This document shows, piece after piece, positions 8,726-19,454 of a DNA stretch of 64,000 nucleotides (position 1 is its first letter; each line of letters starts with the position of its first letter). The stretch comes from Tretioscincus oriximinensis (taxonomy: Eukaryota > Chordata > Lepidosauria > Squamata > Gymnophthalmidae). The notes below the pieces were generated by a model, which saw only the letters and a list, made by a program, of their open reading frames with translations, had not been told where the DNA came from and ran no database searches. Position numbers and translations under genes: made by a program. Location: positions 1,011,630-1,075,629 of the forward strand of contig JAJVDF010000381.1 of NCBI GenBank assembly GCA_022410635.1, given 5' to 3'.

Positions 8726-8914
8726 GTGAGTGAGGAGGAGGCGCCGTCGTCCGGGGGGAGGGGGGGCCGAGAGGGCGTGGCCGGCGGGAGAGGGGGCGGA
8801 GCAACACGCGGGGCGGGGCTGTTTCGGCGGGACGCTGTTCCGCACACCCTTGGGCGTAAACCGTGTTTTTCTTTTGGGGGGGGGGGGAGGGGGGCTGGTA
8901 CACTTCTGCTATAC

Positions 8915-9536
8915 CACTGAGTATTCTGGTTATATCTACAACCTAGTGTAGGCTATGGCAGGCCCGGTGTAGCCTGCTCTGGCATGTGGTTTATACCTTG
9001 GAGTAGGATCCTTTCAGGTACATGCTGGTGTAGGTTATGGCAGGCCTGGTGTAGTCCGCACTGGCATGTGGATTATGCCTTGGGATAGGAGCCTGGCTCA
9101 GGTTTTAAGAGCATCAATGGCTCAGATACAAATGGCTCGGGTGCATTTGTCAGGTATCCACGGTGCAGATGTCAAGAGTAAGTCATTCACGTGAATGATT
9201 CGTTCTCAAAGCCCTGTGTCAGCTGCACAGAGCGGGTGAGGACCCTCTCCTGGCCTGTCCTCAGTCAACTGAGCTACTCAAAGGAAAGTAGATTTGCAGT
9301 CTACATTTCAAATAGATTCATGAGAACCACCAATAATCTGGCGGGAAAGATACAACAGATATAAGTCTTCTAGTGTAGGTTATGGTAGGCCAGATGTAGT
9401 CTACACTGGCATGTGGGTTGTATCTTGGAATAGGAGCCGGCTAATGTAGACTGGGGTGGGTGGGGGGTCTGCCATAGTCTACACTGGCATCTGTCCCAAC
9501 ATATGATCCATACTAAGGCTCAGTGGGGACAGGGCC
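8915..9536. mobile_element. Foldback (Harbinger-like) repeat cluster
   Basis: Three or more alternating copies of the segment reading TGTAGGCTATGGCAGGCC and its inverse CTACACTGGCATGTGG. The right end is AAGGCTCAGTGGGGACAGGG followed by CC at 9536, matching the terminus of the complete element at 37514-37692. Apparently a rearranged or multiply inserted copy. Confidence 0.6.
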
Positions 9537-10660
9537 ATTGAATGGAAAGAAAAGAGGCTTTGGCAGTGGATTTTTTGGGGGTGTATGTGTAGTGTTTTGC
9601 ACACCTTCTGGTGTCACTGGGTTCCTGGCTGTTGGGGCTGGTTGAAGTAGCATCTTCACATCCGAAGGGTTAAAAGAGTGGATTGGAAGAGTTTTACTGG
9701 GCTTGCATGCAGGTTTCAGTACTCCTACTCCAACCCTATTTCTTTCTTCAAAGACTATGTTATTAAGCGTATGGTTTTTGGTGTGGGTTAGTAGCACTCT
9801 TGGNCAAAAGCTGCCTACTTTTAAGCCACTTTAAAATAATCCTCCCCCCCAAATAACATAAAATAAATTGTGTGCATGTATTAATGGACACTGGAGAAGT
9901 GTCTGAGAAACTGGTCTCCAAGGCAGGGTTCCTTGGAGCTTATATTCTGCTATTTGGATTCCCGAATATTCATACTTTATTCCAGAAATATACAAACATA
10001 ACAGAATAAGTAAGTTCTGTTTGGATGCAGCCTTTCTACTCGGAAACATGTCTCAGAGTCATGGAAGGAAAGGGGGAGATTTTTTGACTTGCCCATGTCA
10101 GGGTAGGAAAAATCTAAGCTCAGGTTTATAGGTGGTGGCACCCCTTGTCTTTCTACCAGCTGTTTCTCCAACAAAAGGCTTGTTGTGCTTAGTTGATGAA
10201 ATTTAGCGGTTCCATCTCCAGTCCCTTTTTTGCAAAGGAAAAAATTGCAGAAATTCTGACCTTTTGTAACAACCTTTCCTAGATTTATAAGCAGGATGCA
10301 AATGCATCAAAAAGTCACAGTTTGAATATCTGTAGGAATGTGTAGAATACTGTATATAGGATTACCAGGACAGGGTCTGCATCCTTAATGCATGTGTTGA
10401 GAGCAAATTTCAACAGGTGCTTCTTATATCAGCAACATCAGCTGAAATGCCCTATTTGAAACACACACTAGAGGTGCAGAACACCTGTTACTTTTTTTAT
10501 ATATATGATCTTCTTTTTCTCTACTGACTGAGAGGGCAGAAGTCCTACACCAGTCCTTGCCTTCAAGTAAAATGTAGGCTGCATCCTCCTTCAGTTCTCC
10601 TTGAACCAATAATACCATGTTCTTGGTGTTTTGATAGCTTTTCTTTACCTCTGTCACTGC
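9537..10660. other. No feature recognised
   Basis: Intronic sequence without an exon or repeat signature I can name. It contains a poly-C run near 9841-9850. Confidence 0.35.
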
Positions 10661-10679
10661 CTTTATTTCTCTCTGTCTC

Positions 10680-10730
<51 letters not shown>

Positions 10731-10742
10731 TTGTGTGTGTGA
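10661..10742. repeat. Compound (TC)n-(TA)n-(TG)n microsatellite
   Basis: A CTCTCTGTCTCT tract passes into alternating TATATA and then TGTGTGTG. Purely alternating purine/pyrimidine dinucleotides; length polymorphism is expected. Confidence 0.95.
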
Positions 10743-11040
10743 TAAAGGAAGCTGGAGGGGTTGAACCCTTTTGCTTAACCACATCCCCAGATAAGAGCAG
10801 CTGCCATCCCTTCCCAAAAAGGAAATGTGGGTGGGACACAGCCTGGTTTTAATATACCCCTGCTTCAGACATTTACCAGCACAATGCCACCCGATTGCCA
10901 TATGCTACAAAAGGGGTGGGTAAGAGGAAACACTATTTTTTAAACACCCCCCCCCCAAGCATATGCTCTTTTTATGTATCTTCAGGCACCCCATGTAAAA
11001 GGGATGAGAGAGCCCCTCCCTTTTTTTCTTGCCTGGTTCG

Positions 11041-11232
11041 CAACAGCTACTTATACCTGATGAAGCTAAAATATCACGGGGTCAGACACTGTTTGGTACA
11101 CATACAGAAGAGAAGCTTGTGGTTCAAACAGTGCTTGTTCTTTTGCAAGAAATGTTCGGTGCAGTACCTGAAAAGAGGAAGGAGATATTTCAGAAGATGT
11201 GCTATTTTCTTAGAGTTGAAAAAAATAAATGA
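11041..11232 (+). other. Unrecognised exon-like open segment
   Basis: A 63-codon open stretch after the acceptor-like GGTTCGCAACAG (ends 11046) reads LLIPDEAKISRGQTLFGTHT at its start and ends FQKMCYFLRVEKNK then TGA at 11230-11232. The amino-acid mix is balanced and charged, with no repeat signature. The poly(A)-signal-like AATAAA at about 11224 overlaps the stop. It could be the last exon of an unknown gene or a processed-pseudogene fragment. It lies inside PACS1 intron 1 on the same strand. I do not recognise the protein and assign no function. Confidence 0.3.
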
Positions 11233-11589
11233 TTAAATGGTGTGGTGTTAATTGTATTTGTAAGGGCCTGTATTTTATGTTTACATTCCACTAAACTTGA
11301 TACGTTTCATTCAGTTTCAAGTATAAACCAGGAATTACTTTCCTGGCTGAAAACACCTCGTTCCTTATTAAACCCTGGTTTTTCCTTATCATATACCGGT
11401 ATGTAAAGGAAAGAAGGGTTTTTTTCATTGTGTACTTGATAGGGAAAGGACCTTGCTTAGCTGACTATGCCTACATGCACAACTCTTCCCATATAGACCT
11501 GCCTATATACATTAAGATCTCAAGGAGACACCCTTCTTGAAGTTCCTCCTCTTTCAGAGATGACCAGGGCACATAGAAGGGCTTCTCTG

Positions 11590-12117
11590 TTGTGATTCAT
11601 GAATGGTTTCCCTCTAGGGATTTGTTGTGTGGCTTTCCATTGGGCACATGCATTTCCCCTATAATTCAAAGGGAGAGCGCTTTTGTGATACATTGTTNGC
11701 AAAGCCACACATTGCTGGAACGGAGTTATCCCTCAAGAGTGACACAAGTGCAGTTTTTGGGCCAATCGTGCTCTGGCTTTGGCTTGCCCAAAGCAGGAGC
11801 GCATTTGATGTGCCTCCATTTTGTTCTAACATCTGGGGAGTTTAAAGGGTTTTTTTTTGTTTAGTGTTTGGTTTTTGCATAAAACAAAATGTATATCTAT
11901 ATTAATTTCTTGTAATTATGGATTTGTGTAAAACTTGGGCACATTAAAAAAAAAAGGCTGGAATGAGGGAAANCAGATTAGCCATCCAAAGCAGCTATTA
12001 ACTCCAGANGCCAATGCGAATCTTGTGCGCACGATGAAACGGAAGGAAATGGCGGAGGGAATTGAATTCACTTCGCAGTTCTCAAAACCACTACTTTCAC
12101 CCCCATGAGAACGCATT
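11590..12117 (-). mobile_element. DNA-transposon-like element 'M1' (minus copy)
   Basis: Reverse complement of the element at 57552-58262. Shared blocks are GCGTTCTCATGGGGGTGAAA, GTTTTGAGAACTGCGAAGTG, CAATTCCCTCCGCC and, at the other end, AAAGCCACACATTGCTGGAA. No open transposase frame. Terminal GCGTTCTCA motif at the 12117 end; the 11590 end is poorly preserved. Confidence 0.6.
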
Positions 12118-12507
12118 CTGTATGAACAGAGTGCTACACAAAATCACTATCTTCTACAAGTGTTCAAGAGGGAGATGTTTCAAAAGACACAGGCTTAGTC
12201 ATCTCTGAATGACAACTAAGAGGGGCTTTTTGCCTTTCCTAGGGAGAAGGCAATGTTGAAATTTCTATGTAGAGGNGTATCAAGACTTACCTCCTTCTTG
12301 TAAAAGAAGAACCAGCTTCTACCCCTGTCATCTTCTCTCTTGATTCTGTAGCCGGAATTCGAGTCTGTGTGTCAGGATTGACAGGGGATGTTTTGTGCCC
12401 TGGGTTTTCCATATTGATTTCCTTAATGAGAAGGAGTTCTTTTTGACTTTCTGCAAAGGTCTTCACTCAGATTGACCATGTGTTTCACGTGTGGGCTAGG
12501 ATACTAG

Positions 12508-12826
12508 AAGAAGAAGAGGAAGAAGAAGAGAAGAGGAAGAAGAAGAACAGGGTTCTTATACACCGCTTTTCTAACCTTTCAAAGGGACTCAAAGCGGCTT
12601 ACAAGGATATATTTTGCCCAAAGGCTAACATTCTGTCTTCCCCACCAGGCTCTAGTGGTTCCCATGTATCTACTTGCAGTCGTTGCAATTTCTTGCAACT
12701 CATGCTATTGGCTAGAGCTACAGGCCAGTGGAAGGTGCTCACCCCTCCCCACGTCCCACACAGGGCTTCGAAACCCCATCTCCCAGCTGAGAGACGGATT
12801 CCTTAGCCACTGAGCTATCCGTGCAA
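12508..12826 (-). mobile_element. tRNA-derived SINE, full length
   Basis: Inverted copy. On its own strand it starts GCACGGATAGCTCAGTGGCT (A-box-like), has a stem around CGTCTCTCAGCTGGGAGA and a B-box-like GGTTTCGAAGCC, then the body GGAGGGGTGAGCACCTTCCA and GCAAGTAGATACATGGGAAC, and the tail TGAGTCCCTTTGAAAGGTTA with a TTCTTCTTCTTC 3' run. About 320 bp with an internal RNA polymerase III promoter layout. The same family occurs at 22566, 23078, 42430, 42716, 44886, 46820, 59960 and 31845. Confidence 0.8.
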
Positions 12827-13369
12827 CATACTCATTTCGGCGCTTTAAAATACTACTGAGATGAGCCAACCTTGGCTGAGGTGGAAAGCTAATCAAAATC
12901 AGAGTTGGTAGTAGTTGGAAGGAAAAAGGCCAGAATAGATCAGTATAAGTAGGTTTAGATGGGAAGTTGAGCAGGCTGGACTATGAAGAGACCAGTGGCA
13001 AATNGATTCTGTTTTTTTGCCAAGTAAGTTTGGCCCAGACACAGCTTACTTTTTGATGGAATTCTTCTTTCTTCACCTCAGTTTGATCAGAAAAAATGGG
13101 CAGGCTCAAAATCTCTCTCTAATCCTATTAGTGTTGTCTATATGCAATTAATTGTATCTGCTCAAAGCACGTGCCTTTAAAACCGTTAGGTGTGGTGCTG
13201 TTTCATTAGTGGAAATTTTGTAACTTCTGGTTTAGACTTTCTCTTACATCAACGGTGTGCTCCAGAATCTTAGTCCTGATGTGGGAATTTAATATATAAA
13301 ATTATATGCATGGGGTGGAAAAAGCAAATAGAAAAAAAACTGTGCTGCCTGAGAACTAAGGGATCACTC

Positions 13370-13645
13370 TATGAAGTTAAGGGGCAGGAGAGAGTTAGGA
13401 CAGACTCTTTTTTCCCAGAGAGGCATTGATCTGTGGAATTTACTATCGAAAGAGCTTTTGATAGAAAGCAGCCTGAATAGAACTCTTCTTCTTTAAAGGC
13501 CATTTGCAAGTAATGGAGAAAATATTTTCCCTTTGACTCCTGCTTGAGATGCCCATAAGCAATTGGTATGCCGCTGAGTGGGATGGGATTATGGATTAGG
13601 TGGACTGTGGCCTTATGTAGCAGACCTCCTCTTACTTTTCTATTT
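13370..13645 (+). mobile_element. CR1 LINE 3' end, old
   Basis: Degenerate GTTAGGACAGACTC...CCCAGAGAGGCATTGATCTG, GGAATTTACTATCG and ATTAGGTGGACTGTGGCCTT. Strongly diverged from the younger copies. Confidence 0.65.
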
Positions 13646-15365
13646 TTGTATCAAACGGTAGCAGGTGATACTGTCTTGCAAGAGAGCCTTAGTGATGTAT
13701 TCCCATAACACAATATACAACGTCACCTGATCTTTACAGTTTTTAAAGCATGCTTAATTGGGAGAATCCATAAGAACCTGGCTGGCATCTTGGACGTTTT
13801 TTTGAGACGTGCACATTTTAAGTTAAAAAAATATGCAAGTAATGTGAATTTCTNCAAACATTCCCATTTGCAATCCTTTCTTCTATAGAGGAATGGAGCC
13901 AAATGTAGAAGTCCTTTTCTTCCCTTCACGTTCATCAGAGCATATTTTTCTTGATGCTTAAGACACCTCTGTGTTGAGTTTGTTTTCAAATTCTTATGAA
14001 AATTGATCATGCTTTGTCAGTGTTAGAACCTGATACCTTGGTATTCATTGGAAGGGTGAGGCTCCTGCTTGGCAGTTTACAAACTCCAGATATGACTCAA
14101 TGCGGTTCTGCTTTTCACCCTTGTTTGCATACAAAATGTAAGAAACAAACATCGACTGCCTTAAAATGNTTCCAATAATAACAATAGCAGCCATAAAAAG
14201 ATACCAGCAGCAGATATTTATCAGCCCTAACAGAACACCCCATTCTCAGGAATAATACAGGTACTGTACCTATTTAATTCACTTCCTTGGTGATATTAAT
14301 GAATTCTTGCTTCACTAACTCCGTTGGTCTTGCATGTGCCTGGTAATACGTTTCCTTCTTTTCTGAGAATTCTACTTCCTTCCCAGCTGCCTTTCCCTCT
14401 TCTTGCATAGAATCATCCTTGCCATTGTGCAAGGACGTTTGTCCTCCTTGTCCTCTGTCTCCTTGTGCCTAAAACAGAGACACTTACAGAGTCTCCCTTC
14501 GTACAATTGGATTTATTATTCACCCTGAGACTTGTGCTTGTCTGGGTGGCAACATTTGGCATAAGGAGAAAAACGGCGTTCATGCCGACTGGGAGATAAG
14601 CAGCTATCGAGAACTGATTGATTACTATTTATTTTTAGTCTGCATGGACCTGTTTGATCTTGAAACCCCAGGTGGCTGATTATTATTCTCCCAAGCAGAC
14701 ACCATGCCTGTTACCAGAATTATGATGCTAATCTCTTGTTCAGAACCNACGCGATGCTTGGCCAATATTTTTTCTGCTAACAGACCTAATAACCAACATC
14801 TGTCTAACATGAATGATGCTGTGTTGCAGTGGTGTGTGTGTGTCTGTGTGAAGAGGAAGAATACATTTCTGTATTTTGAGGACAGAAATGTGTCTTTCTT
14901 ATCTGTATCTTCATCAAAAGTTGAATTGTTTTTCCAGGTTTTAGAATGACTTGTCTCCATAGCAAAACGTTAACCTTGTAGGTTTTTTGTTTTCCTTTGA
15001 ATTCAGAATTTTGTGTTTCTTCTCAGCCACCATCTGAAGAGAAGGTAGTTTACGTAGCTGCTCAGAAACTGAAGGTAGCCTTAATTCCACTTTGGCTTCA
15101 ACAGAAACACGTTTATATCCAGAATACAAAAATCAAAACATTGAACCAGAATGGCTGGACTCGGACATCCAAATATTGCTAAATTATTTTCTTTGTTCTT
15201 GATTTTCAACAAGTTAGAGTCATCACTTTGTGACAATCACATCTGTGCCGTTTTCTTGATAGGTGCAGAAAGGACTTGCCAAGACCACCTTCCACTTTAC
15301 TTTTTAAACATATGGCACTTACTCATCAGATTTATCCATTTGTTTTAAGTCTTCGAGAATCTTTA
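13646..15365. other. No feature recognised
   Basis: Long AT-rich intronic stretch. No reading frame, structured RNA or repeat family could be supported. Short GT runs occur near 14832-14850. Confidence 0.35.
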
Positions 15366-15369
15366 GTTT

Positions 15370-15535
15370 AAAAGCCTAAATAACTTAGGCCCCAAATATC
15401 TAAGAGAAAAGCTCCTCTATCAATGTGCCTGTGCCTTAAGATCTGCAGGGGAGGCCCTCCTTATTGTATCACCCTTATTAACAACAAAGGGAGTGAGAAC
15501 CTGGGGCATGCCTCTATGGAATAGTCTCCCCCTCC
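15370..15535 (+). mobile_element. L2 LINE 3' region, part 1 (split by a Penelope-like element)
   Basis: TAGGCCCCAAATATCTAAGA, TCTGCAGGGGAGGCCCTCCT and GGGAGTGAGAACCTGGGGCA match the intact order in the L2 copy at 34770-34920. The sequence breaks at 15535 and resumes at 16390. Confidence 0.7.
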
Positions 15536-16389
15536 AGCAAAGGAGCTAGCAGCACTTTGAGACTAACTTGAGAAAACCACCCAACCTCAAACAACTACTC
15601 ACAGAAAGAACACAGGGCACGGAGGGAGAAATGGGAACTAGACCCTGCCACAAACCCAGATGTCAACTCTGCACACACATCCATCCTGGCAATGTCATCA
15701 CGGGACCTGATAACNCCACCCACAATATTAGAGGGACTTTAACATGCTCATCTTCTAATGTGGTGTATTCCATTTTCTGCCCATCTACACTCTACATTGG
15801 GCAAACAGGATAATCCCTTTGCCAGAGAATAAATGGACGCAAATCAGATATTCGAAATGGAAACGCACAGAAACCAGTTGCTGAACATTTCAACCTTCCA
15901 GGACATTCTATCTCAGACCTCAGGACTGCAGTCCTTGAACAAAGAAACTACAAAGGAAGATTTGAAAGAGAAGCAGCAGAACTTGAATACATTCATAAGT
16001 TCCAGACATCAACAAAGGACTTAACAGAGATAATGGTTTCCTGGCCAACTATACATTTTTATGAAACCTGTTAAGTATTTGATTGTTTCTCTACTAGATA
16101 TTGCCTCTTGTTGCCCCAGGGACTTTTTCACCTAAGAGGATTAGTTTCTGCTGTTTACCTGTTTTTCTAACCTGCAATTCATCACCTTACTACAGTTGCA
16201 TATGCTTTGTCTTCTCCCATACACAATTTCCTATAAATACCTGACCTTGACATTAGTCCCTCAGCATCTGAAGAAGTAGACGTGTGTACGAAAGCTTATG
16301 CCACCCACTTTTCTCAAGTTAGTCTCAAAGTGCTGCTAGCTCCTTTGCTGGACTTTCTACTGGTCAAGCATGGCTATTTCTCTGAAATT
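15536..16389 (+). mobile_element. Penelope-like retroelement (GIY-YIG endonuclease end)
   Basis: 854-bp insertion inside an L2, flanked by an imperfect direct repeat (GTCTCCCCCTCC at 15524-15535; GTCTCCTCC at 16390-16398). The ends are inverted: AGCAAAGGAGCTAGCAGCAC at the left is repeated in reverse complement near 16325-16352 for about 40 bases. The coding part (about 15568-16020, broken by a frameshift near 15811 and an N) has a Cys motif CHKPRCQLC, then NVVYSIFCP..LYIGQTG typical of the GIY-YIG endonuclease, and downstream AEHFNLPGHS and EAAELEYIHKF. The 3' region has GCATCTGAAGAAGTAGACG...GAAAGCTTATGCC. Not functional. Confidence 0.75.
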
Positions 16390-16680
16390 GTCTCCTCCAG
16401 GTGTATCAGTGTCCATCTTTTAGAAGATCTTCAAAGATGTATCTCTTTGGCCTTTGCTTGAAGAAATGCTATTTTCTTTCCCATCTTCAGAAGTGGTTTT
16501 AATAGTCAGTTTTGTATTTTTGGTTTTATTGCTGACTGTCACCCAAAGGCTTGCATTCTATCTTCCCCACCACGTTGTGATGGTTTCCATTTATCTAATT
16601 GCAATTTCTTGCTTTCGAATATTGGACTAGCTAGAAACTTTTGGGTATAGGGCAGGGTTTAAGAATAAATAAATAAAATA
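16390..16680 (+). mobile_element. L2 LINE 3' region, part 2
   Basis: Continues the interrupted L2: GAAGATCTTCAAAGATGTAT, TTTGGCCTTTGCTTGAAGAA, ending in TTTGGGTATAGGGCAGGGTT and an AATAAATAAATAAA tail. A minus-strand SINE fragment (about 16538-16626, TCTATCTTCCCCACCACG) is nested in it. Confidence 0.7.
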
Positions 16681-16844
16681 CTTTCATGGTGTATTGGAAG
16701 AGACCTAGATTGTTCACAGACCTTGTGGTCCTTTTCTCTACTATACTGACTGTTTTCAGTAAAGATGTAGANTCTGTGTGTGCCTTGGCCAATGGGCAAC
16801 ATCATTTTGACATTTGGTTGTTGAAACAATTGGGCATAAAATTA

Positions 16845-17028
16845 TGAGAGGTCTTTCACCTGGCCTTTGGTTGAAGGAATGTCATTTTTCTTCCCACCTT
16901 CAGATATTGTTTTGGTATTGTTTTAATATGCTAATTTTGTACTGTTGTTTTTATTGTTGGTTGCCCTCAGATCAGGTATAGGACAGGGTATATGTGTAAA
17001 TAAATAAATAATAAATAAATAAATAAAA
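16845..17028 (+). mobile_element. L2 LINE 3' end
   Basis: CACCTGGCCTTTGGTTGAAG, GGTTGCCCTCAGATCAGGTA, GGGTATATGTGTAAATAAAT and an A-rich tail. Confidence 0.7.
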
Positions 17029-17199
17029 TTATAGCTTGTAGAAGGCCACTGAGAAGAGACTTTTGCCAAGGAATTGTGAGAACCATTCACATAGATATCA
17101 GCAGTTGAGCTCATCCCCTTGGCTGGTGAGAGTCTGGAGGGAGAATGCGTTCCTTTAAATATTTGAGGCCCAAGTCATTTAGGACCTTAAACTTTCAAG

Positions 17200-17348
17200 T
17201 TGGAAAGGCAGTAGGCCATTGGTACTGTGAGCAGCCTGGAAAGCAGAGGGTTACTAGCTCGATCCCCAACCTGTTCCCCAGAAGGCAATGTAAAATGTGC
17301 TTTGGTATTCCTGCCAAGGAAACTGCATAGAGGTGCCCTTGAGGGGAA
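17200..17348 (+). mobile_element. tRNA-related SINE, second family
   Basis: AAAGCAGAGGGTTACTAGCT followed by CGATCCCCAA (B-box-like), GAAGGCAATGT...TATTCCTGCCAAGGAAACTG and CATAGAGGTGCCCTTGA. It differs from the family at 12508. Related pieces lie at 48185-48355, 54240-54500 and 54800-55075. Confidence 0.6.
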
Positions 17349-17689
17349 AATACTATCAATCAGGGGTAGGTCATGATTTAAAACAAAGAAGTTAAAGTTT
17401 TGTGCACAAAACTGGACTCAGTAGCGACTTTGTCAATTTTAATTGACCAATATGCGGTCTGATAAAATTTAATGACTAATCAGTAAAGAGTTTTGTACTT
17501 CTGAGGCTCTGTTGCTGTATGTTAAGAGTTTGCAAGCTCACCGCCTTGTTTTATGCTCTGACTGGAAGGGATTTAATGTGGAGGCAAGAACTGCTTTCTT
17601 TTTCTTCATCTGTTGCTAACGGCAGTCCTTCACCTGGGTTCTGGGTTGTTGTTGTTCTTCCTTTGGGATTAGAGCTCCCAGTGCAAACA

Positions 17690-17695
17690 CACACA

Positions 17696-17730
<35 letters not shown>
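17690..17730. repeat. (CA)n microsatellite
   Basis: About 19 CA dinucleotides with one CC interruption. Confidence 0.95.
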
Positions 17731-17967
17731 GGTGCTTTCCCAACCCTGACTTTTTCACATGGCCCTTAAACATGACACCAGAAGATGTGCTTCATGCCTC
17801 ACAAAGTCAGGAATCTCAGCCATGCCACAGAGGAAGTTACCTGGCAAAATGCCTTCTCATTTCACAATTGCCAATCATGACTGCCTCTGATTCGGCTTGC
17901 TATTCACAAGGATATTTTCAAGTAATCCTGGTGATGGAATTTGGAAATCCAGTGTCAGGCAAATCTC

Positions 17968-18043
17968 ACTCACACACATAGGGACCTTGCTGAATGGGGC
18001 GAGAGTCCATCTGGTACAGCAATCTGTCTCACCTGGACAGACT
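17968..18043 (-). mobile_element. CR1 LINE 3' end, part 1 (split by a solo LTR)
   Basis: TTGCTGAATGGGGCGAGAGT and CATCTGGTACAGCAATCTGT are the CR1 tail. The copy is broken at GACT (18040-18043) and resumes at 19036. Confidence 0.8.
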
Positions 18044-19035
18044 TGTTGGGGATTTCCCCCTGGGACATTATTAGATATAAAATATATTATTAATATTTAT
18101 TTATAATTAATAATTATTTATAGCTGGAACTAGCTATCTAGAAGAGGCCTCTGGGTAAGAATTTTTCAAAATTTCCTTGGTCAAGCTGACCTTTCCCTCA
18201 ACCCTGTATACACTCAGGAACTCTCTTAATCCCTCTTTCCTCTCCCTGGGGGCACCTGTGAAGGGTAGTCCCTGACTCATGCACAGTCTNCCCTCAACCC
18301 TGTATACACTCAGGAACTCTCTTAATCCCTCTTTCCTCTCCCTGGGGGCACCTGTGAAGGGTAGTCCCTGACTCATGCACAGTCTGACAATAGAGACATT
18401 TAAATCCCATTACCAACTGGGAAGTCAACTGTTTGCCTCTGGCCAAGGCAGGCTTGACTCCCTATGGGACAATCTCTTGTGCAAACTTGCCCTAGGCTTC
18501 ACTATTGTTCCAAGGAAGCCACTCTTTAGTCCTCTTCCCCTTTTCTGTATACCCTAGGTCTCACNTCATTGTTNATGCCACTCAAGAGGTCATCAAAGTC
18601 TGGACCCTTGGCATGAATCATCTTCCTGTCAGGTTTGATTGACAGGGGCTCTCAATGATAGCTAAGTTTCCAGTAATTAGGCACACCACACTCACCTATC
18701 TCTTCCCCTATTGGTTACTGTACGCAGGCTGCGCCCATTTGGGAGTGGGCATAACGTGTAATGTACTACGTCATTTGCCCACGTTGGGCACCCCCCGCCC
18801 TTTTCACTCCGTCATGAAATCCATACACGCCTTCTGATCTGATTGTCAATAAAAGTGGAGACCCCGGTCTCATCTGGAGGCTTCCATACACTCGTGGACC
18901 TCCTACGTCTCCTGTTACCCTGAAGTGTCGTCTGTGGGCTGATTATTTTGCCGTGGCTAGTGATACGGACCCCAGGGTAAACCTCCTCGCGTCATCGATC
19001 AGTCATCGTTAGTGAGTACACCGAATCTCATTACA
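18044..19035 (+). mobile_element. Solo LTR of an endogenous retrovirus-like element
   Basis: 992 bp starting TGTTGGGGATTTCCCCCTGG and ending AATCTCATTACA, flanked by the 4-bp duplication GACT (18040-18043 and 19036-19039) and splitting a CR1 cleanly. Contains an inverted CCAAT motif (ATTGG near 18710) and the poly(A) signal AATAAA at 18848-18853, followed by a 185-base U5-like segment. No internal genes remain, consistent with recombination between two LTRs. A 4-bp target duplication is typical of gammaretrovirus-like (class I) elements. Orientation is set by the poly(A) signal. Confidence 0.85.
18195..18385. repeat. Exact 95-bp direct duplication around an N
   Basis: 18195-18289 and 18291-18385 are identical and separated only by a single N at 18290. 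Probably unmerged contig ends rather than biology. It lies inside the solo LTR, so the true LTR may be about 896 bp. Confidence 0.8.
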
Positions 19036-19425
19036 GACTAAAACAGAAGATGACAAAATATTCACCTGTTCTTGACACCCTGCAAATGGTATTTCAGAAA
19101 TACTGCCTGTTGCTCCATCCCAGAGGCAGCATCAAAACATCCACCCTAGTAGCTATTTATACCCTTAATGTTCAAGAACTTCTTTAATTCTCTCTTAAAG
19201 CTATCCAGGCTGCTAGCTACCACCATCTTTTCTGGCTCCGAGAACGTTTGAAGATTTTGCCTTCTTCTGTTCAGACTGCCCAGGTGCAATTNGTGGGCCT
19301 CAGTGTGAGACAGAAGGCTGGACTAGATGGGCTCCGACCCCATTCAGCAGTGCTCCTCTTATGTTCTTCTGGAAGTAAATTCCAAAGGCTGATAACTCTC
19401 TGGGTGAAAAATACTTTCTTGGTCC
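19036..19425 (-). mobile_element. CR1 LINE 3' end, part 2, with nested CR1
   Basis: Resumes after the LTR: CACCTGTTCTTGACACCCTG and AAGCTATCCAGGCTGCTAGC. A plus-strand CR1 tail (about 19235-19366, ending CTCCTCTTATGTTCTT) is inserted, after which the host continues with CTGGAAGTAAATTCCAAAGG and TCTGGGTGAAAAATACTTTC. Confidence 0.75.
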
Positions 19426-19454
19426 TATAGTTGTGATCCACACACAGGATCTAG

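Larger units (their letters stand above)
7735..8880 (+). promoter_or_regulatory. PACS1: PACS1 CpG island promoter
   Basis: Abrupt rise in G+C and CpG in an otherwise AT-rich window. Contains a tandem GC box (GGGGCGGGGCGG, 7868-7879), inverted CCAAT boxes (GATTGG at 7903-7908 and 8085-8090), a further GC box near 8095-8101 and G-rich stretches near 8110. No TATA box was seen, as expected for a broadly expressed gene with dispersed start sites. Transcription probably starts between about 7900 and 8200. Long frames on the opposite strand reflect base composition only. Confidence 0.8.

Noticed and set aside
7909..8847. 312-codon frame antisense to PACS1 exon 1
   Set aside because: It is Pro/Arg/Ala-rich and covers the CpG island exactly. 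GC-rich sequence lacks stop codons by composition, and the sense strand is the conserved gene.
10563..10901. Frames through the TC/TA/TG microsatellite
   Set aside because: Repeat-encoded runs (serine-leucine or arginine-glutamate); no homology or splice evidence.
18134..18376. 80-codon minus-strand frame with an internal repeat
   Set aside because: It lies in a solo LTR and its repeat is the duplicated block around the N.
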